Assembly: GCF_022682495.2 (NCBI RefSeq)
Contig: NC_071392.1
Span: forward strand, 136,906,818-136,970,817
Length of the DNA: 64,000 nt
Reading direction: 5' to 3'
From: Desmodus rotundus
Taxonomy: Eukaryota > Chordata > Mammalia > Chiroptera > Phyllostomidae
Each line of letters begins with the position of its first letter. The first letter of the stretch is position 1. A program made the translations under genes and the position numbers. Shown here piece by piece: positions 24,931-39,926 of the stretch. The notes under the pieces are model-generated. The model made no database searches. It had not been told where the DNA came from and saw nothing but the letters and a program-made list of their open reading frames with translations.

Positions 24931-26644
24931 TGCCTTTGATGACACCTTTATTTTTTAAAAACATTTTTTGCTGCATGTGGAATTCATGCTGGCAGTTGAT
25001 TTTTTTCCAGCACATTGGAAAAACCTTTCTACTGGTTCTGGCTTCTACTGTCATGTGGAGAAGGCGACTGTCAATCTAACTACTAGACATTTTCAGAATG
25101 ATGTTTTTCTTTGCTTTTTAAAAATTAATAATCTTTTCATTTTGAAAAGATTTTCATAATTTTAGATTCACATGTGGTTGTAGAAAAAATACAAAAAGAG
25201 ATCCTGTGTACCAATGTCTGGCTGCTTTTAACATGATCTCTTTGGCTTTATTTTTCTTCAGTATCACAATACTATGGTCAGTGTGGATTTCTTTTTATTT
25301 ACGCTACTTGGAATCCATGGGGTTTTGAAATCCTAAATCTGTTCTGGAAATTTTAAAGCTATTATCTAATCACATAATGCCCTACACATTCACTCTTTTC
25401 CTCCTAGAAGTCCAACTAAAGGAATGTCAGACCTTCTCACATGACCTTCTCTTTCTTAAGTTGTGTCTAAGTTGCTGTTAAACTCTTCCATTTAATTTTT
25501 AATTTTGGTTATCACATTTTTCAGTTCTGAAAGTTTTACTTGCAGTTCTTTGTTCTGATCTGTTAAATCATTTTTTAGAGTTCTCTCTTTCAAGCTTTTG
25601 TTTTTCAATTTCTCCTAACATAGTAATTAAATATAGTTGTTTTATATTTTGTGCCCAATAATTCCAACCCATCAAAGCTTTGTGCCTTTGCCTGCTGTTT
25701 CTACTGGTTCTTACTCATTCTATCTTATTTTTGTACTTAATTATTCTTGACTGTATGCTGGTTATTATATTTGACTATTACTTAGAAGTAATTAGAGACC
25801 TTTGATGATGGTACTGTCTCAAGAGAGGACTTTTCTTTGCTTTTGCCAGATGCCTGAGGGGACCACTCATGCAGGACAACCTTAATCTAAGTGCAAGAAC
25901 TGAGGTAATCTAGACCACAGAGGGGATGCAAGCCCAGGTAGCAAAAAAGCACAATGGCTTATTTACTTACAATTCATCTTTACCCTATGTGTTACCCTTT
26001 AAGAACTTCCCTTAAATTTGGGGCTTCTTTATCAGATTCTCTACCTTGGGTGAGTCTTAGTTTTGACATATTTCCCTGGTACTTGGAGGTCCCCCAAAAC
26101 ACATCGATTTAACAGTTGCTTACTTAATAACTGAAAATATTTTCAGAGCAAATGGGGCTTTGTGTGCTGAGGTTAACCTTTCAGGATATGTGACTTATTA
26201 TAGATTTTTAGACTGGTAATTTCTTGCTGACTTGTTTATTATTTTTTACTGGTTTCAGTATCTTTGTTTTTACTACTTTTTTCAGCTTTTTTAGTAGCCC
26301 TCACTGGAAGGTTGACCTGAGTTTGGAAACTTGCCACTACTACAATGTCTGAAGCCTTTTCAATCTTTTTGAGGGCTGCATAAACTTTACTTAACCAATC
26401 TCATATTGAAAAGGCTGTTTCCAATCTGTTGCTCTTTGAATCAGTGCTAGAATGAATAACCTTCCATGTATTTCATTTCACATGAATATAGACATTATAT
26501 TTCTTTCATTTTTATATCCCAATCTTCTGGATGTTGCCCAGCATGTAATAAGTGTTCAAAAATACTTGTTGAATGGAAGCAGGAGAAAATGACAATTTTG
26601 TGTAATCTAACCTCATATTTCTTTTCTGTCTTTTCTTATAATGA
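24931..26644 (-). repeat. Probable ancient L1/HAL1 remnants, weakly supported
   Basis: CAGCACATTGGAAAAACC...CTTCTACTGTCATG-type sequence near 25005 and TTCAGTTCTGAAAGTTTTAC near 25520 resemble strongly decayed, minus-strand L1 ORF1/5' sequences. A MIR- or L2-like tail (AATACTTGTTGAATGGA) is near 26560. The rest I cannot assign. Confidence 0.35.
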
Positions 26645-26856
26645 AAAAAATTTTTGATTTTATTTATTTACTTCTAGAGAGACGGGAAGGGAGGGAGAAA
26701 GAGAAGGAAAAAAACATCAACGTGTGGTTGCCTCTTGTGCACCCCCTACCAAGGACCTGGCCCACAACACAGGCATGTGCCTCGAATGGGAATCGAACTG
26801 GCAACCCTTTGATTTGCAGGCCTGCACTCAATCCACTGAGGTACACCAGCCAGGCT
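26645..26856 (-). repeat. VES SINE (tRNA-derived)
   Basis: On the minus strand it reads GCCTGGCTGGTGTACCTCAG (A-box region), an AGTTCGATTCCC-type B box, a CT-rich tail and an A/T-rich end. Bat lineage-specific SINE. Confidence 0.9.
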
Positions 26857-28993
<2,137 letters not shown>

Positions 28994-29328
28994 CTATTAT
29001 TATCATACCTCACACATTCTCCCATTGTTAGGATACCAGACAGTGTGGCCCAGGCACAGCATAGAAGCTGGGTGTGTAAACAAAGGACACTGAGAGCCCT
29101 CTCAGGTTTAAGTGGGCCTAGGAGGAATCTGCTCCACCTTTGTAGAAGAGGCATAAAACATCTTATTACTAAGAGCCAGCGTACCTTCACAACAACCAGG
29201 AATATTTGTTCTGCAAAAACAAAACAAAACAATAACAAAAAAAAAAACCCTGAATAATTAGGAAAAAAGATAAATATGAAGAGAATTAAAATTGTCTAAA
29301 ATTTCATCACCTAGAAAATCATTAATGA

Positions 29329-29530
29329 GCCCTGGATGGCGTAGCTCAGTGGATTGAGTGCTGGCTTATGAGCCAAAGGGACACCAGTTTGATTCCCAGT
29401 CAGGGCACATGCATGGGTTGTGAGCTGGGTTCCAAGTTGGGGGTGTGTGAGACACAACCACACATCAAAGTTTCTCTTCCTCTTTTTCTCCCTCCCTTCC
29501 CCTCTCTCTTAGAATAAATAAAATCTTTAC
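29329..29530 (+). repeat. VES SINE
   Basis: It starts GCCCTGGATGGCGTAGCTCA, has an AGTTTGATTCCC-type B box and a CT-rich 3' part ending AATAAAATCTTTAC. It lies about 370 bases upstream of the NINL coding exon. It is tRNA-derived but not a functional tRNA gene. Confidence 0.9.
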
Positions 29531-29564
29531 AAAAATTATTGATATTTTGGCAAATATACATTCT

Positions 29565-29908
29565 AATTTTTTTAATTTTTTAAAATTTTAAAATTTTTTA
29601 TTGTTATTTAATTACAGTTGTGTGCCTTTTCTCCCCATCCCTCCACCCCACCCCAGCCAAACCCCCCTACCTCCCCCACCTCCACCCTCCCCCTTGATTT
29701 GGTCCATGTGTCCTTTATAGTAGTTCCTGTAATCCCCTCTCCTCACTGTCCCCTCCCCACTTCCCCCTGCCCATTGTTAGACTGTTCTTAACTTCAATGT
29801 CCCTGGTTATATTTTGTTTCCTTTTTTCTTCTATTTATTATGTTCCAGTTAAAGGTGAGATCATATGGTATTTGTCCCTCACCGTCTGGCTTATTTCACT
29901 AATTTTTT
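29565..29908 (-). mobile_element. 5'-truncated L1, 3' end only
   Basis: On the minus strand it has an A-rich tail, ACAACTGTAATTAAATAACA terminus, G-rich 3'UTR and the last bases of ORF2 (AGTGAAATAAGCCAGACGGT). Short direct repeats CTAATTTTTT flank it (about 29564 and 29899). Only about 340 bases were inserted. Confidence 0.85.
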
Positions 29909-30154
29909 CTATACATATACAAGTATGTTTTTTTCTTACAAATATAAGAAAAATGGAAAATCCAATAAAAATACAGGATTTTAATAAATAAATCATAACA
30001 GAAGAAAAACATATGGTTAATAACCATCAAAAATATTCAAAATGAAACAGAGACACTGTATCTGTCAAATTATCAAGAATAAAAACTTTTACTGCTGAGG
30101 CTCACAGAGAAGGGTAATCTCAAAAATTCCTGGAGGAAGTGACAATTAATAAAT

Positions 30155-30348
30155 TTTAAAAAAAATTTTATTTATTTTTAGAGAGGGGAAAGGGAAGGAG
30201 AAAGAGAGGGAGAGAAACATCAATGTGTGGTTGCCATTCATGTGTCTCCTACTTGCCTGCAACCCAGGCATGTGCTCACTGGGAATTGAACCAGCGAATG
30301 TTTGGTTCACACCCTGTGCTCAATCCACTAAGCTACACCAGCCAAGGC
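30155..30348 (-). repeat. VES SINE
   Basis: The minus-strand head is GCCTTGGCTGGTGTAGCTTA, with a GGTTCAATTCCC-type B box, CT-rich tract and A/T tail. Confidence 0.9.
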
Positions 30349-30706
30349 AACCATAAATGTTTAGGGAGGGTATTTTTTCTATATATCAAGAAATTTAAAA
30401 AATATATTAATTATCTGACCTAGGTATTTCACATAAAAGAATTTCATAATTCCTACAAGAATAGTTTGCTAAATGATAGTGTATTTATATGGCAGAATAA
30501 GAAGTAGCTTTAAAAATCACATTTCTAAAGAATATTTAATAGCATAGGAATTATAGTTCATGAAATATCAGGCAGGATAATTTGTTTATAATAATAGCTA
30601 ATATACTTAGCTGTCACTATACATATAATAATTTATTTAACAGTTCTATCAAAAAAAAGCCTCTGCAACTTTCTGAGAATAATACATGATTCAAAAAGAG
30701 AAAAGA

Positions 30707-32669
30707 GGACTTCTTACCAAGATGAAGGGGTAGAGAGATACATTGTGCCTCCTTGCGCAACCAAAAGAAGGGAAACAACAAATTAAAAAAAAAAAAAAAA
30801 AAGCCAGAACTGACAGAAAACCGAACTGTATGGAACTCCGAAAACCAAGGAGTTAAAGAAGAAAATTTCATCCAGACCAGTAGGAGTGGCATAGATGAGC
30901 AGTCGTGGGGAGAGGACCCTCAGCAAGGCAGTTGCTGGAGGACTGGGCCAGGCAAGGTGGCACCTGGTGGAGCAGGTGGTCCCACATTCACATACGGATA
31001 AACCAAAAGGAACAACCCGGGAGCCAGACAGACTGCACAGCCCAGGGTTCCAGTGTGGTAAAATAAAGACTCAAATCCTATGACTGAAAAAATCCGTAGG
31101 GGTTTTGGCAGTTGGAGAAACTCCCAGCTTCACAGGAGAGTTCAGTGGAGAGACCCACAGGGTCCTAGAATGTACACAAGCCACCAGCCTTGGGAATAAG
31201 CACCAGGAGGGCCCAGTTTGCTCATGGGTACTGAAGGAAGTGACGGAAAGCCGACCAAGAGCTAAGCAAGCTGCATTATTCCCTTTGAACCCCCATGCCA
31301 CTTACAGAGCTACAACACAGTGACGTGGGTTGCCCCACCATGGCAAATACCTAAGGCTCTGCCCTTTACTATGTAACAGGTGCACCAAGACAAAAAAATA
31401 TGGGCCAAATGAAAGAACAGATCAAAACTCCAGAAAAAATACAACAAAGTGACAAAGAGACAGCTAACCTATCAGGTGCAGAGTTCAAAACACTGATAAT
31501 CAGGATGCTCACAGAAATGGTCGAGTACGGTCACAAAACTGAGGAAAAAGTGAAGGCTTTTAAAAGTGAAATAAAGGAAAATGTACAGGGAACCAACAGT
31601 GAAGGGAAGGAAACCAGGACTCAAATCAATGGTTTGGAGCACAAGGAAGAAATAAACATTCAACCAGAACAGAATGAAGAAATAAGAATTCCAAAAAAGG
31701 AGAAGAGGTTTGGGAACCTTCAAGACAACTTGAAACATTCCAACATCTGAACCATAGGGGTGCCAGAAGGAGAAGTGGAAGAACAAGAAATGGAAGAGCA
31801 AGAAATTGAAAACTTATTTGAACAAATAATAAAGGAGAAGTTCCCCAATCTGGCAAAGGAAATACACTTTCAGGAACTCGGAGAGTACCAAAGAAGTTGG
31901 GCCCAAAGTACACACCAAGGCACATCATAATTACATAATTACATAATTACATAATTACCCAAGATCAAAGATAAGGAGAAAATCTTAAAAGCAGCAAGAG
32001 GAAAGGAGACAGTTACCTACAAAAGAATAAGACTATACTATCAACTGATTTCTCAGAAGAAACCTTGCAGGCAAGAAGGGGCTGGAAAGAAGTATTCCAA
32101 GTCATGAAAGGCAAGGACCTACATCCAAGATTACACTTTGCAGCAAAGCTCTCATTTAGAATGGAAGGGCATATAACATGCCCTTCCAGATAAGGTCAAC
32201 TTAAAGGTGTTCATCATCACCAAGCCCTCATTATATGAAATGTTAAAGGGGTTTATCTAAGAAAAAGACAATCAAAACTACGAACAGTAAAATGACAACA
32301 AACTCAAAACTATCAACAACCAAACCTAGACAACAAAAACAAAAAGGAACTAAGCAAACAACTACAACAGGAACAGAATCACAGAAATGGAGAATGCATG
32401 GAAGGTTATCAGCGAAGTAGTGGAGGGGGAGAGAGGGGGAAAAGGTACAGGGAGTAAGTAGCATAAATGGTTGGTAGAAAATAGATAGGGGGAGGTTAAG
32501 AACAGTATAGGAAATGTAGAAGCAAAAAAACTTATATGTAGGACCCGTGGGTATAAACAAATGGTGGGGGTAGGGAGAAGGCGGGTGGGAGGGGGAATTC
32601 AGGGCAGAGGGTAATAAAGGGAGGAAAGTGGGACAAATGTAATAGCATAAATAATAAAATATATTTTTA
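30707..32669 (+). mobile_element. HAL1-like copy F, complete
   Basis: This 1,963-base unit lies between perfect 14-base direct repeats AAAAAGAGAAAAGA (30693-30706 and 32670-32683). It has an L1-type 5'UTR (CTTCTTACCAAGATGAAGGG), ORF1 remnant (31400 on), and a 3'UTR with a G-rich segment and GGGACAAATGTAATAGCATA terminus. There is no ORF2. ORF1 carries the shared TGA (31748-31750) plus later lesions; (ATAATTAC)4 lies at about 31926-31958. Confidence 0.88.
31400..31750 (+). pseudogene. ORF1 N-terminal fragment of HAL1 copy F
   Basis: It is open for 116 codons from an ATG (MGQMKEQIKTPEKIQQSDKE) to the TGA at 31748-31750, ending in NLQDNLKHSNI. The RRM and C-terminal domains lie downstream of the stop. 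If translated, only the non-RNA-binding N-terminal part would be made. Confidence 0.75.
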
Positions 32670-32683
32670 AAAAAGAGAAAAGA

Positions 32684-33814
32684 AAAAATACACCAAAATA
32701 GTATAACTTTGTGCTATTTTATATATTTTTATATATCTTAAAACTTATTATAACAATGAAAACACAATATAACCAGAAAAATATTGTGAAAACATCAACA
32801 ACATTAAGCTCCTAAAGACATTATGATGAACCATACAAAATTGCCATTATTTGACCATGTTGAACAACAAAAATGGTAACTGGATATAGTTGAACATATT
32901 ATATGGACACAGGACCTATGGACAATTCTGAAAATAGGAAATATGATAAGTAAACAAACATGAAAAATCAAGCAAGCTCATTAATAATCAAATAAAGTAC
33001 GAACATGAAACAATGAAGCAACATCTCTTCTTAGTAAGGTTTAGTACATATTCTTTGAATAACAATTATAAAGATGTAATTTAATGTGGTCTATGGTGCT
33101 TACTCACCATTGTCCCCAAGGGGCGGGGAGTTGTGCATCAGTACAAAAACTGTATGGGGTTTTAAAATCTGTTCACATCAATCACCAAATGGAAAATGTG
33201 CATGATTCTCATCTTACTCAGGAAAATAATAGATGAAATAAAAAAGGTAACATTGAGTAGAATTTTCATACTGATATTTCACTGCAATCTCAGAAAGTGA
33301 AATGCCTCACCGGACTCTTAAACTTCTGCTATTAGTTGCAAAAAAGCCAGTATCCACCCCACGAATGAACAAATCAGTTCATGGCCTCAGATTTCATGTA
33401 AGAGTAAAATGGCAATAAATCTGTTCAGCATCTGCATGGACCTGCACTATTTGCTCATCAAATTATTCATTTGTTTCTTAGACAGGAACATGGAAGTTTA
33501 AAAAGGGAAAATAATTTAGCTGTGCACCTGTGCCACTCTCCCAGACTGTTTTGAGGAGGTAACTGTTTTGAGGAGGTAACTGCATCAAGAATATAGACAA
33601 AAAAAAAAAAAAAAAAAAAAAGCAACTAGAAAATAAACTAAGTAATAGCTGTAAATCATCATTGGTCCAATTTATTATGTGAAGTTATTTCCTCTCTTAA
33701 CTGGAGCTCCACCACTTTTCTAGACAAGAATCATCTTTAGTGAGCTGCATAAAACTACTTATACATGCAAATGCTAATTTTTGATACACCAGAAAAAAAC
33801 TGACAGGAGGAAGG
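32684..33814. other. Intron upstream of NINL start, no recognised element
   Basis: The stretch contains an A-run (about 33600-33621) and a perfect 17-base tandem duplication (CTGTTTTGAGGAGGTAA at 33546-33562 and 33563-33579). Otherwise nothing I can assign. Confidence 0.45.
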
Positions 33815-35597
33815 TTTTTTTTAAATAATTAAAATTTTTTTCAATTACAGGTGATATACAATATTACATTAGTTTAAGGTATACAACCCAGTGGTTAGAC
33901 ATTTATATAACTAACAAAATGATCACCCCAAATCAATCTAGTACCCATTTGACACCAATACATAGGTATTACAATGTTGTTGACTATATTCTCTATGCTG
34001 TACTTTACATCCCCATGACTATTCTGTAACTACCAATTTACACTTTTTAATTCCTTCACCTTTTCCACTCATCCCCCCAAACCCCCTCCCATCTGGCAAA
34101 TGTCAAAGTGTTCTCTATATCTATGAATCTGTTTCTGGTCTGCTTGTTCAATTTTTGTGTCTGTTTGTTTTTTAGATTCCACATATAAGTGAAATCATAT
34201 GGCATTTGTCTTTCTCTGTCTTGACTTATTCACTCAGCTTACTACCCTCTAAGACCAGCCATATTGTTACAGATGGCAAGATTTCATTCTTTTTTTAATG
34301 GTTGAGTTGTATTTTATTGTATACATGTACCATTTCTTCTTCATCTGTGCATTCATTGATGGACACATAGGTTGCTTCCATATCTTGGCTATAGTAAATA
34401 ATGCTATAATGAACATATGGATGCATATATCTTTTCAATTTAGTATCTGGATTTCTTTCAGATAAATACACAGACATGGAATTGCTGAGTTCTCCATCGT
34501 CTTGTTATACCTTTTGTTTTCAAGTCTATTTTTTCTGGTATAAGAATTGCTACCTCAGTTTTTGTTGTTCCATTTTCATGAAATATCTTTTTCCATCCCT
34601 TTATTTTCAGTGTGTGTTTTTCCATCTGAAGTGAGTCTCTTGGAGACAGCACAAATAAGGGTTTTGTTATCCATTCAGCCATCGTATAACCATATATCTT
34701 TTAGTGGCGGCATTTAATCCCTTTGCATTTAAAGTATTGTTGACAGATGTGTATTTATTTTGATTTTATTATTCATATTTTTTACTTTTTTCTTTTTCTT
34801 AACACAGACACTTTAGCATTTCTTGTAACAGTGGTTAGGTGGTATGAACTTCTTTCTCTTTTTCTTGTCTAAGAAGCTCTTTATATGTCCTTTGGTTCTA
34901 AATGATAGCATTACTGGGTAAAGTAATCTTGGTCATAGGTCCTTGCTTTTTATTACTGTGAGTATTTTGTGCTTATCCCTTCTGGTCTGCAAAATTTCTG
35001 TACACAAATCAGGGGACAATCTTATGGGAGCTCCCTTGCAGGAAACTAACTACTTTCTCTTGCTGCTTTTAAGACTGTCTCTTTATTTAGTCTTTGGCAT
35101 TTTAATTATGACATATCTTGGTGTGGGTCTCTTTGGGTTCATGTTATTTGGAACTTGCTGCATTACCTGGACTTTATGTCTACTTCCTCACCAGGTTAAG
35201 GAAGCTTTCTGTCTTTATTTTTTCAACTATATTCTCAATTATTTGCTCTCATTTCTTTCCTTCCAAGAACCCCATGATGTGAATGTTCGTACACTTGAAG
35301 TTGTCCCAGAGGCTCCTTAAACTGGCCTCATATTTTTGGATTCCTTTTTTTTTTCTTTCCTGATTGGATGTTTTCTGCTTCCTTATCTTGCAAATTGATG
35401 ATTTGATCCTCTGCTACATTTACTCTACTGTTTATTTTAAGTATTTTTCATTTCAGTTATTGTATTCTTCACTTCTGACTTGTTCTTTATGGTTCCTATA
35501 TCTCTGTTAAAGTTTTCACTGAGTTCACCAACTCTTCCCCTAAGTTTACTAAGCATCCTTACAACCAGTGTCTTTTTTTAATCCTCACCTGAGCATA
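33815..35597 (-). mobile_element. Old L1 with large internal ORF2 deletion
   Basis: On the minus strand, the 3'UTR and ORF2 C-terminus (33815-34488) join directly to ORF2 endonuclease N-terminal sequence (34489-34700), then ORF1 (34800-35500). RT and most of ORF2 are missing at the junction near 34488. A VES-type SINE interrupts it at 35598, and its 5'UTR continues after that. Confidence 0.7.
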
Positions 35598-35754
35598 TGT
35601 TTTTAGTTAGTTTTAGAGAGAGAAGAAGGGAGTGAGATTGATGTGAGAGAAACATTGACTGGTTACCTCCTGAATGCACCCTTACTGGGGATCAAACCTG
35701 CAACCTTTTGGTGAATGGGACGCTGCTCAATTAACTGAGTCACCGAGCCAGGGC
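35598..35754 (-). repeat. VES-type SINE, older copy
   Basis: The minus-strand head is GCCCTGGCTCGGTGACTCAG with an AGGTTTGATCCCC-type B box and CT-rich tail. More diverged than other copies. It splits an old L1. Confidence 0.75.
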
Positions 35755-37000
35755 ATAAACAGTGTTTTGAACACTGGATCTGGTAGAATGCTTTTCTCTG
35801 TTATATATTTTTTCTGGAGTTCTGTTCTTTTATTTCGCTTGGTGCGTTTCTTTGTCTCCTTATTTTGACTGCCTCCCTATGTTTGTGTTTATGTATTATG
35901 TACAGCTGCTATGTCTCCCAGTCTTGGTATGTAGCCTTATATAGTAGGTGAGGTACTCCAGGAACACCCCTTTGTGGGCTCCGAGTACCCTCCTGTTGTA
36001 GCTGAACCTTGATTGTTGGCACTTCAGTAGGAGGGATTTACACCCAGAATAATCAGATGCAAGTACTGGCCATGACCACAACAGAGATGCTGTGCAGAAG
36101 CTAACTCCTCAGAGCAGGACTTGCTTCAGCAGGGCTCGGGTACCTGATGAGACGGCCCCTTGAGTGTGTCATTCAAAGAGCTGGTTGGTTGATGCTCCAG
36201 TGTGGTCTGAACCTGTCCATCAGATGTGCTGGCTCTGAGGTGTCTCAAGTGGTGCAGTCCCTGATTGGTCACCACCTGTGCCCTGCCTAAGGCCATCTGG
36301 CATGAGGTACAGAGCACCAAATGGCTGATACTTTTGCTGGGCCTAGAGGTACCCACAAGAGGCTAAAGCTTCAAATAAAGGCTGGCTGCTGCTAGTGCTG
36401 GGCTTGGGACTGCTTATCAAGAAGTATGGGGTACACTGAGGCCAGATGCTACTTATTTGTGGGGTTTGTGAAACTTCCAGAGATTTTAGGAAAGTCCACA
36501 TCATGAGCCTTCAAGATAGGTTGTTTATATGTAAAAGCCACTGGAAATGGCTTGGGTGAGACCACAAGTTGGGTGGGACCAGGTCTCTGAGAATCACTAG
36601 GGTGGAGCAAACAGTGGTAGCCAAGTTGATGGAGACTGAGTTATGGCATCTCCCTGTAGAAGATGGACTCAGCAAAGGAACAACAGCCTTTGCAAGCACT
36701 TTTGTGGGGGAGAAAGATGCCCCTCCAACCCTTGTCCCAGAGCCAGAAAACTCACTTCCTCTCCTTATGTCCCTGATAACTTTCAAGCTGCTATCTCAGT
36801 GCTGGAGCTCAGAGCTTGTGAGTTCAGGTAAGTCCATGGGTGGGCCCTTTAAGAGGTATGCCTGGGACTCCTATAGCTCTCTAATCTCACTCAGCTGCAA
36901 TACCCACTGATTTCACAGCCAGAGCATATAGCAACTTCTGTTTTGTGCACTGCAATGCTGGGCTGGGTTAGGGGCGCTGATGTCAGGCTGGGACCCTTTG
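35755..37000 (-). mobile_element. 5' part of the old L1 interrupted by the SINE
   Basis: The sequence continues the ORF1 start and L1-like 5'UTR on the minus strand. The 5'UTR has few exact matches to the younger L1s in this window, so the assignment rests mostly on continuity with the ORF1 to its left. Confidence 0.5.
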
Positions 37001-38171
37001 CTTTTTTTTTTTTTTACTGCTGTTCAATTACAGTTGTCCCGATTCCATGCCCCCCCTCCCCCCACTGCTCTGGTCCTGCCCCTCCACCCTCCCCCACTCC
37101 CACAGTCAATCCCCACAACATTGTCCTTGTCCTGAAGTCCCTTATACATGCTCCTTGATGGCCCTTCCCCTTCTTTCCCCTGTTATCCTCTGCTCCCTTC
37201 CCCTCTGGCCACTGCCAGTTTATTCTTTATTTCTATGTCTCTGATTCTATTTTCCTCATTTTCTGTTTTGTTGATTAGGTCCCACTTATACATAATATCA
37301 TAGGGTATTTGTCTTTCATTTCTTATATCACTTAGCATAGTACTATCCAGTTCCATCCATGCAGAAAGACTGAAATTCCGACAGTCTTTCTGCTGCATAG
37401 TATTCCATTGTGTAAATGTACCACAGTTTTTTGATCTACTTATTTATTGATGGGCACTTAGGCTATTTCCACAACTTGGCTATTGTTATCAATGCTGCTA
37501 TGAACATTGGGGTGCATAGGTCCTTTTGAATTGGTATTTCCAGACTCTTAGGGTATCATCCCAGAGGTGGAATCAGTGGATCAAAAGGCAGTTCCATTTT
37601 TAGTTTTTTCAGTAAATTAGGTGCTGTGTTCCACAAAGGCCACACTCCCACCAGCAGTGCACTAGTGTTTTCTTTTGTCCACAATCTCACCAGCAGTTGT
37701 TGCTTGATTTGTTAATGATGTCCACTCTGACTGGTTTCAACTTGCATCTCTCTGATGACTAGTGATGCTGAAAATTCTTTCATGTCTGTGTGCCCCCTGT
37801 ATATCCTCCTTGGAGAAGTGTCTGTTTAGGTCATTTGCCTATTTTTTAATTGGATTGTTTTCCTAGTGTGGACTCATGTGAGTTCGTTATATATTTTGGA
37901 GATCAAACCCTTGTTCAAGGTATCATTTGCAAATATATTTTCCCATGTGGTTGGTTTCCTTTTAATTTTGCTGATGTTTCCTTTGGCTGTGCAGAAGCTT
38001 TTGATTTTGATGAAGTCCCATTTGTTTATTCTGTCCTTTATATCCCTTGACCTAAGGGTTGTATTGGTGAAAATATTGCTTCATGGGATATATGAAATTT
38101 TCCTGCCTATGTTCTCTTCTAGGACTTTAATGGTATCACAATTCATATTTAAGTCTTTTATCCATATTTTT
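37001..38171 (-). mobile_element. 5'-truncated L1 (3'UTR and ORF2 C-terminus)
   Basis: A T-run at 37002-37015 is the A-tail on the minus strand, followed by the ACAACTGTAATTGAACAGCA terminus, C-rich (G-rich on minus) 3'UTR and ORF2 C-terminal sequence. It ends near 38171 where HAL1 copy G begins. It holds a perfect 12-base inverted repeat at 37361-37393 not seen in the sister L1s. Confidence 0.8.
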
Positions 38172-39538
38172 TCTCTTTTTAAAATATATTTCATTGATTA
38201 TGCTACTACATGGTCCCATCCCCCCCCCTTGATTGCCCTCCGTCTTGCACACTGCCTCCCACCCCGCCTCCCCACACCATTAGTTCATGTCCACGGGTCC
38301 TACATATAAGTTTTTTGGCTTCTACATTTCCTATACTGTTCTTTTTTTTAATTTTAATTTTTTATTGTTATTCAATTACAGTTGTGTGCCTTTTCTCCCC
38401 ATCCCTCCACCCCAGCCCGGCTGAACTCCCCTCCCTCCCCCACCTCCACCCACCCCCTCCTATACTGTTCTTAACCTCCCCCTATTTTCTACCAAACATT
38501 TATGCTACTTATTCCGTGTATCTTTTCCCCCTTTCTCCCCCTCCACTCCTCCGCTGATAACCCTCCACATGTTCTCCATTTCTGTGATTCTGTTCCTGTT
38601 GTAGTTGTTTGCTTAGTTCCTTTTTGTTTTTGTTTTCTTTTTAGGTTTGGTTGTTGATAGTTGTGAGTTTGTTGTCATTTTACTGTTCATAGTTTTGATC
38701 CCTTTAACATTTCATATAATGAGGGCTTGGTGATGATGAATGCCTTTAAGTTGACCTTATCTGGGAAGGCACTTTATCTGCCCTCCCATTCTAAATGATA
38801 GCTTTGCTGCATAGGGTAATCTTGGATGTAGGTCCTTGCCTTTCATGACTTGGAATACTTCTTTCCAGCCCCTCTGGCCTGTAAGATTTCTTTTGAGAAA
38901 TCAGCTGATAGTATAGTCTTATTCCTTTGTAGGTAACTGTCTCTTTTCCTCTTGCTGCTTTTAAGATTTTCTCCTTATCTTTGATCTTGGGTAATGTAAT
39001 TATGATGTGCCTTGGTGTGTGCTTCCTAAGGTTCAACTTCTTTGGGACTCTCTGACTTCCTGGACTTCCTGGAAGTGTATTTCCTTTGCCAGACTGGGGA
39101 AGTTCTCGTTCATTATTTGTTCAAATAAGTTTTCCATTTCTTGCTCTTCTTCTTCTCCTTCTGGCACCCTTATGGTTCAGATGTTGGAATGTTTCAAGTT
39201 GTCCTGAATGTTCCTAAGCCTCTTCTCATTTTTTGGAATTCTTGTTTCTTCATTCTGTTCTGGTTGAATGTTTATTTCTTCTTTGTGCTCCAAACCATTG
39301 ATTTGAGTCCTGGTTTCCTTCCCTTCACTGTTGGTTCCCTGTATATTTTTCTTTATTGTACTCCGTGTAGCCTTATTTTTTCCTCTATTTTGTGACCATA
39401 CTCGACCATTTCTGTGAGCATCGTGAGTACCAGTGTTTTGAATCCTACATCTGATAGATTGGCTATCTCTTTGTTGCATAATTCTATTTTTGGAGTTTTG
39501 AACTGTTCTTTCATTTGGGCCATATTTCTTTGTCTGGG
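38172..39538 (-). mobile_element. HAL1-like copy G, 3' part
   Basis: On the minus strand it holds the 3'UTR and most of ORF1, with the shared TGA (39179-39177). It is split by a 115-base L1 3' end (38344-38458) and, at 39538-39555, by copy H. Its 5'UTR resumes at 41379. Confidence 0.8.
38344..38458 (-). mobile_element. Very short 5'-truncated L1 3' end with 14-base duplication
   Basis: It is 115 bases: A-tail, ACAACTGTAATTGAATAACA terminus and part of the G-rich L1 3'UTR, all on the minus strand. The target sequence CCTATACTGTTCTT is present on both sides (38330-38343 and 38459-38472), and the interrupted HAL1 sequence continues exactly across it. Confidence 0.9.
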
Positions 39539-39926
39539 CACACCTGTTAAATTTTTTTTTTTTTTAATATATTTATTGATTATGCTATTACAGTTGTCCC
39601 ATTTCCCCCCCCACTCCACTCCATCCTGCCCACCCCCCTCCCTCCCACATTCCCCCCCCATAGTTCATGTCCATGGGTCATACTTATAAGTTCTTTGGCT
39701 TCTACATTTCCTACACTATTTTTACCCTCCCCCTGTCTATTTTCCACCTATCATCTATGCTACTTATTCTCTCTACCTTTACCCCCCTCTCCCCCTCCCA
39801 CTCCCTTATTGACAACCCTCATGTTCTAGTTGTTTGCCTAGTTTGCTCTCGTTTTTGTTTTATGTGTGGTCGTTAATAACTGTGAGTTTGGTGTCATTTT
39901 TACTGTTCCTATTTTTGATCTTTTTC

